Shown here piece by piece: positions 18,701-24,400 of a DNA stretch of 43,580 bases. The notes beneath the pieces are model-generated. The model saw only the letters and a program-made list of their open reading frames with translations. It made no database searches and was not told where the DNA came from. The position numbers and the translations under genes were made by a program. The first letter of the stretch is position 1, and the number at the start of each line of letters is the position of its first letter. Source of the DNA: an uncultured Eubacteriales bacterium (GTDB lineage: Bacteria; Bacillota; Clostridia; Oscillospirales; Acutalibacteraceae); NCBI GenBank assembly GCA_934546985.1, contig CAKTEE010000016.1, forward strand, positions 1 to 43,580, read 5' to 3'.

Positions 18701-19348
18701 TTGTTCGTTCAGGATAATGTTTTCCTTCAGCTGTTCCGGATGAACCTCATATTCAATATCTACGTTCGGGGAAATGGAAGGGTAGGTGACTTTCGACACC
18801 TTATTTTCCAGTTCCTCCTGTGCGTACTCTTCAATCGTTGTTTTAGCCGGGGCTTCCTCTTCATCTGCGGCCGCCGGCATTGGCAGCGCTTCCTGCTGGG
18901 CTTCGGCAGCGCCTTCCATACCGTTTACGGAGAAGGAAATGCTGTGGTCTCCGCTGCTTATTTTAATTTCAGAACTGCTGTCCAACTCCTTCGGCAGTTC
19001 GACATTGTATTCATTGTCTGTATTGGTCAGGACTTCCTGTCCGTTCACGGAATCGGCCTGAAGAGTATTGTCAATATCCAGCCATTCTCCATCCTGCTCA
19101 TAGTGCAGGGGTTCGCCGGATACGAATGCTGTCAGGGTCCCGTCTGCATGAAGGTATACCTTTGTATACCGGCCTCTCTCTTCCGTAAGCTCTGTTACTA
19201 CAGGGCTTTTTCTTCCTGTACTCTCTTCCTTGAATATTGTCTCCTCCTGCTGCCCGCCGGTTTCCTCCGCAAAAACCTGTGCGGGGACTATGGTAAGCAA
19301 CATTGCAATGGTAAGTAAAAGCGCAATAAACTTATTTGCTTTCTTCAT
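12728..19348 (-). CDS. Giant secreted RHS/YD-repeat protein with M23 peptidase tip
   Basis: 2206 residues from the ATG at 19348 (AAAGGA 8 nt upstream; a GTG 8 codons earlier lacks a site). In order: signal peptide ending PAQVFAEE; a DNRLRE-type module (about 310-470); an RHS N-terminal part; three SH3b-type domains (about 600-815, e.g. NLNVRMGPDTGYNLLG); YD repeats; two carbohydrate-binding-like jelly-roll modules (about 1050-1360); the main YD-repeat shell; and the classical core end YYLQSRYYNPQIGRF..NPVMRIDPDGE. The last 166 residues form the tip, an M23/LytM zinc peptidase with H2096 and D2100 (HKGIDIG), H2147 and H2181-L-H2183 (GVHLHFEV). It probably cleaves peptidoglycan cross-links. The tip is clearly more AT-rich than the shell. 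Confidence 0.9.
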   Translation of the reverse strand: MKKANKFIALLLTIAMLLTIVPAQVFAEETGGQQEETIFKEESTGRKSPVVTELTEERGRYTKVYLHADGTLTAFVSGEPLHYEQDGEWLDIDNTLQADSVNGQEVLTNTDNEYNVELPKELDSSSEIKISSGDHSISFSVNGMEGAAEAQQEALPMPAAADEEEAPAKTTIEEYAQEELENKVSKVTYPSISPNVDIEYEVHPEQLKENIILNEQPKAGTVFSFHIDAAGLNGVKNADSSVSFLSGTEEIFRVAAPFMFDSAGVYSSEIEVTLSPDENGGYTLTYAPSEAWLADAGRAYPVIIDPYITSPDGIWDYAGVQQQNPAVNYGGMAPAVGKTISGGNTYESYAYFKANGITVPYNGKILKSEFHIGGYKSAGSGASSVSLYEVTSAWDKGTITWNSQPAVSPVLTDYLPDSPAGAGDYSFDITKLAEKWTADPSANFGFMLKSGFTGSVNLIADAAGNTLPPVYMTIEYTDPNRALDDDGYHIQDIGRAGKAYVNNQTGSLMVKRTDLQFDGNRAPAEFTMVYNSANTGENTYGRGWNNQYDEAIQYLNNTVMGEMFWIDRGDGTRQYFDKYIPGPDDETGESGTPVMTPLGGTALTTASDGLRVRSGPGTSYSVLGTLPLNTTVRLLGWYESINWYKVQYGTGVGYVIGDYLTGFSKIPMTEIYGTAVYSDTGNLNVRMGPDTGYNLLGTISSGSAVTLLGSYSNGWYQIDYNGSAGCITGQYLTGVSAAELTAVYGTAQVSATNNLNVRSAPTTSAAVLGRLSYETEVDLLGYYQIGETKWYKIIYNDGYGYVSGDWLKNIKDGYNFIDRMSGEKVKLTSADGELTPSSSNYTLTYEDETVKEYTNKRLTKITAGNEHAATKSSISLSVSGTLINSITDGAGRVYQISRYRGRMTSASYKGTGDTALRQVSYTYSDNNLIKVTYPDGLSVNYTWTDGKLTKITDVDGYSINYEYTGGRVTKITETASDGTVGESISISYGNKSTVYTDTQGHQEIINFDNYGNQVSVRDELGNAVFSSYDKNSKRRNQLTGTSSIRRAVINYAANSGFELADSPAPLSGSNTANTTIEWSASADADNPAYSGTHYAKISKSNLESITLTASIANTQIGKPYTASIWVRTMGNSPYVKIKIGNEESEQAQTSGKWQRIQVSTVAADTSLPVEVILSGNGDYYLDDIQLEQGVSAGSHNTLENADFTGALSHWTGTNLSAADAASTYTGDAPGTSENMDTVRFKMTGSLTERKSLTQRVYVNESAGQEYTFGGWAYCENALPERNDSGRELSISVTAHKTDDTTEELGKVVFNTSESLWQFKEESFKLPVSTDYIDLSLNYANQSGTAYFDGIQLCKEPLMLVGFDSKGSISSGFEGNVTEDSSGDSGTGEETEASPESKTEYDAFGNITRTYDELSGIKLNDSSSSYSTNGNQLLSETNAFGNTASYTYNNDLSIVTGVTDGKNNTTNYTYDNIQQLTDVSQTVSNPYYADSNLSLQNVYEYSEGKLSSILSGGAVQYHFEYDKWGNVSEIKVGDTALITYHYTSDTLRNIQKLEYANGLYTEYEYDTNHNLSKVYYGNPDQRQLVTEYSYDADQSLISMRNYEDRTLTKYRNGVTEVWDISAEQNPVLKYAYGASETENGSAFYEKCGGNKLISEYTADEDDNPVATFKSVGLSTAQETVLYQQKTEYDGFNRVSKKSVTVGSDTAATLSQTYSYENPSAGYTTDRVAAVTNTSSGGMNDVYGYSYDANGNIAKVYKNSVLVNQYEYDGANQLIREDNAALDKTYTYRYDNRGNILEKRTYAYTAGTAFGNPISTVIYGYADADWQDKLTSYDGKPITYDTNGNPLTFDGYTYTWEAGRQLANISGNGLTAAYTYVDSNIRTSKTVNGTKTTYSLADGKIISETTNNTTIYYRYNSDDELVGLFYDGQEYFYVKNLQNDIIGIVNASGVLCVTYTYDAWGNVTVSGTLASSLGADNPFRYRGYYYDKETGLYYLQSRYYNPQIGRFINEDEYISTDTCLNDLNRFTYCLNNPVMRIDPDGECSYCGNSYYNAASMPWSAWIDHFNKNKRVPPTDSKRMTSPYGPRPNKPTSGASKIHKGIDIGAKKAGKAGDQIYAAMYGTITKVGYSTGSGYYIYLKNDKYEFRYYHLLKNSTSVKKNQKVKAGQTIAKMGKTGVNVTGVHLHFEVLKNNAHINPCSLFPGYYKSV

Positions 19349-19445
19349 CCTTTTCGTCCTTTCTTCTGTCACTCATGTTAATTTCGGATGTCGGTAATTC
19401 TATTAATCCTGCATTGGCGTCACCCCATTCCCTCTTTATGGGAAA

Positions 19446-19474
19446 ATTATACTATATGTATTGTGAAAAGGCAA
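19446..19474 (-). promoter_or_regulatory. Candidate promoter of the RHS gene
   Basis: On the minus strand TTGCCT (19474-19469), 17-bp spacer, TATAAT (19451-19446), about 95 bp before the RHS start. Confidence 0.55.
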
Positions 19475-19807
19475 AGCTGAAACGACAGGATTTTACAAAA
19501 TCATACAAACATTGTAGGGTTGCACAAAGAAAACAAGGGGAGGGTTATTCATTATGACGGCGAGGGAAACTGATATTAACAGCTTTTTACATCTCAGTGA
19601 ATGAATCAATCTCGATAGATACAAAAAGCCGGTACAGCCGAAGCTGCACCGGAAAACAATGAAAGTAAATAAAAGTTCTTAAAAATATTTTTTGTTAAAT
19701 TGATTATAAACGTTAGGTAATTATATACTGCTTCCAATTTTGAATTATAACTTTAACTCTTTCACTGTCCTGTTATATTACGCAGGGGAGGACTCTACAA
19801 GTTGAAC
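19475..19807. other. Intergenic region between RHS and toxin locus
   Basis: No gene supported. It contains the hairpin at 19617-19656 and, at about 19780-19797, GGGGAGGACTCTACA, which resembles GGGGGAGCTCTACA at 20228-20241 upstream of the sigma-like gene. Meaning unknown. Confidence 0.5.
19617..19656 (-). terminator. Terminator of the toxin-locus regulator, 40-bp repeat copy
   Basis: On the minus strand CCGGTGCAGC, TTCG loop, GCTGTACCGG, then CTTTTTG. It lies about 150 nt after the stop of the sigma-like gene. Identical over 40 bp to 11490-11529 inside rep. Confidence 0.7.
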
Positions 19808-20185
19808 CTATGAAAAAGTTTCTAAAAATTGTTTGATGTTTGACAAAGCCTTTTTTAATATTACTGATACATTTGCTGGGGTACACTGCATAATTCTTGC
19901 AATTTCATATCCTTTATAACCGTCCCAGTATAAAAGTTTAACAACCTGGGACTGTTTCGATGTTAAGGTTTTCAATGCTTTTTCCAATATAGGATTATTG
20001 ACAGTATTAATATAATCGTCACTATAGACATTCATATCATATTGATATTTGCTTGAATTTAACTGATAAACCCAATTTTCATTGACTACATCTAAGGATA
20101 CAAAATGTGCACGATGTTTTCTATCAGAGTTTGAAATAATCCGGTCTTCAATTATTAATACTTCTTTCCAATCAATTTCCTGCAT
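19808..20185 (-). CDS. Small sigma-region-4-like regulator
   Basis: 125 residues from the ATG at 20185, 8 nt after GGAGG. The C-terminal half (LTSKQSQVVKLLYWDGYKGY, then EIARIMQCTPANVSVILKKA) is a sigma-70 region 4 / LuxR-like helix-turn-helix. The N-terminal half is polar and has no clear region 2, so the protein is shorter than TcdR, UviA or BotR (about 180 residues). It is last in the run toxin-holin-holin-regulator on the minus strand. It may act as an activator or partial sigma factor for the locus; phage-type late regulators are an alternative. Its Shine-Dalgarno is buried in an inverted repeat. Confidence 0.7.
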   Translation of the reverse strand: MQEIDWKEVLIIEDRIISNSDRKHRAHFVSLDVVNENWVYQLNSSKYQYDMNVYSDDYINTVNNPILEKALKTLTSKQSQVVKLLYWDGYKGYEIARIMQCTPANVSVILKKALSNIKQFLETFS

Positions 20186-20193
20186 TTTTTGTT

Positions 20194-20226
20194 CCTCCAA
20201 TTTTGTAATACATCAAAAATTGGAGG
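20194..20226 (-). promoter_or_regulatory. Inverted repeat burying the regulator's ribosome binding site
   Basis: Perfect 11-bp arms: CCTCCAATTTT at 20194-20204 and AAAATTGGAGG at 20216-20226, 11-nt loop. In the transcript the GGAGG of the sigma-like gene pairs completely with the upstream CCTCC. This could make translation conditional, or be a protein-bound operator. Confidence 0.6.
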
Positions 20227-20365
20227 CGGGGGAGCTCTACAGGAATATATAAAAAAGTACTTCAATAAATGGTTAAATGAAGAAATATAAATCATAAATG
20301 TGTATTTGCAGTAAAATGTTAGTAAATCGTTATTAAATGTAATATATGTAATAATATGGTAATAA

Positions 20366-20394
20366 TTTATATCATATTATGTTGCTTTTGTAAA
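20366..20394 (-). promoter_or_regulatory. Candidate promoter of the sigma-like gene
   Basis: On the minus strand TTTACA (20394-20389), 17-bp spacer, TATAAA (20371-20366). It would give a leader of about 175 nt containing the hairpin at 20194-20226. TTTACA is one base off the sigma-A -35 and also resembles -35 boxes of toxin-gene sigma factors. Confidence 0.5.
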
Positions 20395-20413
20395 CACTAC
20401 TAATAGTAGTGTT
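20393..20413 (-). terminator. Hairpin at the end of holin copy 1
   Basis: AACACTACT, AAT loop, AGTAGTGTT, overlapping the stop codon. Only TTTACAAAAG follows, so it is a weak terminator or an mRNA end stabiliser. Confidence 0.45.
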
Positions 20414-20669
20414 ATTCATCCTGTTTTTTAGAAGTTTGTTTTACCAGCTGATTTGCAAGAACAGTTACACCTGTTGCAACGACGCCCTGAATAAAACTGT
20501 GTATATTACAGCCGCCCAGCATTAATGCAAATATTACGCTAATAATTAGTAACAGCCAAGGAATAAACCAATCTTTAACATGGGGTGTTTGCTTTAAAAA
20601 ATTCCCAAGAATATAGAGTACAGGTGTAAGAATTAACATGTTCTCTGCTAAATAATTAGAAAATTCCAT
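20412..20669 (-). CDS. Hol44-family holin, copy 1 (intact)
   Basis: 85 residues from the ATG at 20669 (AAAGGA 9 nt upstream; matches the start of copy 2). Two or three hydrophobic segments: ENMLILTPVLYILGNFL, IPWLLLIISVIFALMLGG, and a less hydrophobic FIQGVVATGVTVLANQL, with a basic tail QTSKKQDE. Layout and motifs (LILTPVLYILG..LKQTP..DWFIPW) match the phage holin family Hol44 (PF16079). Holins form membrane lesions that release phage endolysin. No other phage gene is nearby. By position it could help export the large toxin, as TcdE does in C. difficile, though TcdE belongs to a different holin family. Confidence 0.85.
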   Translation of the reverse strand: MEFSNYLAENMLILTPVLYILGNFLKQTPHVKDWFIPWLLLIISVIFALMLGGCNIHSFIQGVVATGVTVLANQLVKQTSKKQDE

Positions 20670-20933
20670 TTTTAACATTCCTTTTCATATGAATTAAAAT
20701 ATTTGTACGTGATAGTGTTTGCTATATTTAAATAAAAAGTTATTAGCATTTTTGAATGAAAAAGAAGGCCGGCGCTTCTTATCCAGTATCAGATAATAAA
20801 TCTATATAAAGTTCAACTGCATGCATTCAGCTAAACATATTTTTATAACGTTTCATTTAATAGGAGACAGCAGGTCATAATAATTAAATTAAAATAAAAA
20901 TTTTTATAATTTTTTAGATATAATCGTTTTCAT

Positions 20934-20966
20934 TAAAAAAGGTAGCTACATCGAAGCAGCTGCCTA
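20934..20966 (-). terminator. Terminator between the holin genes
   Basis: On the minus strand AGGCAGCT, loop, AGCTACCT, then TTTTTTAAT; one G-T pair. It should end the holin copy 2 transcript. Confidence 0.65.
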
Positions 20967-21023
20967 AAATGTGGTATAAAACTTTCAGAGACTTTTCTAT
21001 GAATGCAAATTACCAGTTTTCTA

Positions 21024-21051
21024 AATGATTCATGAAATTACATGAATCATT
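21024..21051. repeat. 11-bp perfect inverted repeat after holin copy 2
   Basis: AATGATTCATG (21024-21034) and CATGAATCATT (21041-21051), 6-base loop. No T run on the minus strand; it overlaps the out-of-frame stop of the ancestral holin frame. Confidence 0.6.
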
Positions 21052-21056
21052 ACTTT

Positions 21057-21290
21057 TTAAAAGTCTGTTTTACTAACTGGTTTGTTAAAACAGTTTGCAA
21101 TAATTCCTTGAATAAAGCTGTTTGTATTAAAACCGCCAAGTAAAAAAGCAAACGTTATACTAATAATAAGCAATATCCAAGGTATACACCAATCTTTAAC
21201 TCGCGGAGTTTGTTTTAAAAAGTTTCCCAAAATATAAAGTATAGGAGTAAGAATCAACATATTCTGGGCCAAATAATTTGATACATTCAT
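21057..21290 (-). CDS. Hol44-family holin, copy 2 with frameshifted tail
   Basis: 77 residues, ATG about 7 nt after AAAAGGAG. Residues 1-64 are closely similar to copy 1 (NYLAQNMLILTPILYILGNF, then LKQTPRVKDWCIPW), so this is a duplicate. After SFIQGIIAN the frame diverges. One base over, the DNA encodes TVLTNQLVKQTFKK and a stop at 21052-21050, matching the copy 1 tail VLANQLVKQTSKK. A single-base indel near GCAAACTG therefore changed the last 13 residues. Both main membrane helices remain, so the product could still insert in the membrane or modulate copy 1. Confidence 0.78.
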   Translation of the reverse strand: MNVSNYLAQNMLILTPILYILGNFLKQTPRVKDWCIPWILLIISITFAFLLGGFNTNSFIQGIIANCFNKPVSKTDF

Positions 21291-21367
21291 TCGAAGTTCT
21301 CCTTTTCATATTTAATATATTATTTTATCCGATTAAAAATGGGGAAATTTTAGATATGGTATGCAGC

Positions 21368-21404
21368 CCTCCAATTCATAGGAGATATAAACTGGATAAA
21401 ATGA
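21368..21404 (-). promoter_or_regulatory. 37-bp box upstream of holin copy 2
   Basis: 32 of 37 bases match the box at 26995-27031 before the toxin gene. Minus-strand core: TCCAGTTTA, T, ATCTCCTAT, then AATTG. It lies about 78-114 bp before the holin ATG. It may be a promoter or operator shared within the toxin locus. Confidence 0.5.
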
Positions 21405-21430
21405 TAGGCTTAACATATAGTTTTATAAAA

Positions 21431-21462
21431 AAAGCTGGTACAGCACTTACTGTACCAGCTTT
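21431..21462 (-). terminator. Strong bidirectional terminator of the toxin gene
   Basis: Perfect 13-bp stem AAAGCTGGTACAG / CTGTACCAGCTTT with a 6-base loop, followed by T runs on both strands. It ends the toxin transcript 28 nt after the stop. Member of the GGTACAG hairpin family. Confidence 0.9.
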
Positions 21463-21490
21463 TTTCTATGATTACCGATATACTTAACTT

Positions 21491-24400
21491 CTATTCAATA
21501 TAATCCCCCTTATCCATCACTGTCATTAATGTGGGCAAATCAAATACTGGTCCCTCTTCTGAATCGAATTTTGTGAACTTCAAAAAATATCTTGTGCTAT
21601 TTTTTTCATTAAATACGTCCATAAAACGGAGTTTTACTGTTGATTTCTTCGGATTCTCTTCGTTATTAAACAGAATCAAATCGTTATCAACTTGATTCCA
21701 AACAAAATTATCTATGATATCGTAAACTATGATTAATTTTTTCTCTGATTTCGCATTAGAAATATTAATTACTGGCATGGAAGCATCCGGTTCTATTACC
21801 ACATAAAGTGAAGTGCGACTTGGTATAACAATAATATCGTCAATATAAAGGTTCTCTGTCATTTTTGATTTAATATATAAATCATCAAATATATTGTCAT
21901 ACATATCTTCAATATCGCTTTGCGAGATAATGAGATGAGATTTGCCATTATCGAAAATGGTAAACTGCGTTCCTTTTTCCGCCCATTTACCAAAGTGAGA
22001 TTTAAATGTCTGTACGTCTTCACTGACAGTTAACGTATATTCTACGTATCTGTTATTTTTATCCATGCTGGAAATAACAAAATAATCGGATATTGCAAAA
22101 TTGGAAATAGATGCCGAAAGTGTAGTTTCTAATAGCCATTCTGTAATTGCTCCTTTTTTATCTTCCGCATCGTTCATTTTTGTCATCAAGCTTTCAGTTG
22201 CTTTTGCATTCAGATACAGGGAGGTCAATATCCTGCTGTAATCCGGGCTTACTGAAAGCGTATACTGTATTTTTTCATCCTCATAAGAATAGTCCCCATG
22301 AACAATCACTGTATCATCTTTAATCTGTACAGAAATGTCACTTTCTTTTTCTTCAACATATGAATATTTTGCACTGTCCTGTTCTTCCGCATTTCCATAT
22401 ACGGTATAAACTTTTTTCACATCTTCTTCAGTAATAACTGCGGCAACAATAAGGTTATCTTCTTTCAAGCAGACGCATCCGGAAACCTTATTGTCGGGTG
22501 ATATAAACTGCATAGAATCATTAACCCCTGATAGATTTAGCGCATTTATTGCCGTAATGATCTTATCCTTATTTTCAATAATATTTTCTATGGATCCCAC
22601 CAAAGATACTGTAATATGGTTTGTCCTGAAATCAACAGCCAGCAACATCTGGACTTTCTCCCCGGCAACCATGAAATGGAAGTAAACCGTATTGTTTAAA
22701 TCCCCTTCAAAAGTAAAATTAGTCCCGCCAAAAGATACGGTTCTTATACGACTTCCTTGGAACGTATACTTTAACCGTTTGGATTCTTCCACGAAATCGT
22801 CTTTTGTCTGAATTGAACCGTCTTCCCCGATTTCCGTCTGATAGATAAGATGATCTACATTGACTGTAAACACATCTCCTGCGGTCAATATAATCCGTAC
22901 ATTGCTGGCGTCCGGCGGCATAATAACCGCGTACTGACCGCCTCCGCCTGTGATCGAATATTTCAGTTTATAACGGGCTTCAGTTATCGTATGATGGGGA
23001 ATAATTAACGTCCGTGTTTTATTATCCAGCTGTACTTTGATATCTGTAGGGAAATAAACCGGCTTTAATCTTGAAATGCCCCAGTATCCCGGAGGAGCGT
23101 AATACCTCCAGTAAAAAATTCCTTTGTATGCAAATTTTATATTATTGAGCGCCTGCAAACCATATAACAGCAGCTGATCATCGGAATCCACAGAAATATC
23201 CACACTGCTTTGGATTGTCATTTCATAATCCAGCCTGCGGTTTAAAGCGCCTGGTAGTACTACAACATCCTGATCAGGGAAAGGTCCAAACGGTTTAATG
23301 CCAAGTACTTGATAAACAGGAATCCGTTTGCCACGTCTGATTGGCTTAGGCGCAGTAAAAAAAGTATCTATTTCACTGGAAGTGTGTCCAGACCCACTGT
23401 TCATGGCATACATATCACAATTACCCAGAGAATACTTTTTATTTTTAAAGTTAATATCTGTAATTACAATATCGTCCGCAGGGATTGCAGCTTTCTTTTC
23501 TTCATCATAAGTGTATATTGTGTTAGTATTGAATAAATACCCAAAGTATCTGACAGTATCCAAATAACTTTCACGCAGCACATACAAATTATCCAGCAGC
23601 GTCGGCAAACCGATGGAAAGGCCGGCTACCGGTACCGTTAAATATCCCAGAATGGAAGCGGCGGTTGCAGCGCCTGCCATACCTGCGCCAATACTCCCCG
23701 CGTTTAAAGCCAGATTAGCAGAGATAATCCCTATTTGAGTTTGCAGCCTTGCATGCCTGCGCGCATCAGATGTGCTCTTCAGTTCAGAAATTAGAGAAGT
23801 TAAAATGACGCCGTCAAAGATAACTGCTGCTGCGGACAAACCATCGGATACACCGTTCAGAAGCTTAAGCTCTACTCCGGCAGCTTCCGATATTAACCGA
23901 GAAACGTCTGCCGCAGTCTGCAAAACTCCGACGCCGTTCCTAAAGATCTGGGAGTAAATCTGCACCCTCACTGCCTTGTCAAGGTTATGGATATTATTAT
24001 ACTGCGTTTTAAAATCCAGAACTGATTGCAAAAAGAAGGCGGCGTTCAAAGTATTCGTATGCTGTGTACTGCTCAATTTTATTTTTCTCGCCATGTTAGA
24101 GTCCGTAACAACGTCAATACCTTTTTTAAATTCCTCGATTTGCTCATTCAACAAACTTTTATATGCAATAAATATAGGTTTCGTATCAGTAATAGCAACA
24201 ATTTTATCGCTTTTAAGGTCAAAAACACGCATGGTATACTCATTTGTTTCTTCATTATAAGCGACGCTGTCAAGGTCAAAATAGTAATCCGCATTTTCAT
24301 CTGTTAAATGGTTTTCTCTAAATACCGTAGATAATGATTTTGACAGTTCTTCTGTCAGCTGAATTGCTTTAAACAGCCGGTTTATTCGCTGATTTGTCTG

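Larger units (their letters stand above)
20670..21056. other. Intergenic region between the two holin genes
   Basis: No gene supported. It contains an 11-bp perfect inverted repeat right after holin copy 2 (21024-21051), a minus-strand terminator (20934-20966), and an ATAGGAGA core at 20860-20867 with flanks that partly resemble the boxes at 21368 and 26995. Confidence 0.55.

Noticed and set aside
18671..19318. Plus-strand open frame of 215 codons opposite the RHS N-terminus
   Set aside because: No ribosome site or family resemblance; it mirrors the signal-peptide and N-terminal region of the RHS gene.
19543..19603. Short plus-strand open frame of about 15 codons
   Set aside because: Too short, no ribosome site and no recognisable feature.
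19808..20185. Calling this gene tcdR
   Set aside because: Only a region-4-like helix-turn-helix is visible, the protein is about 60 residues shorter than TcdR, and no TcdR-type -10 element was found with the TTTACA in the toxin box.
20412..21290. Prophage remnant to explain the holins
   Set aside because: No endolysin, tail, capsid, terminase or integrase genes are nearby; the holins are flanked by the toxin and regulator genes.
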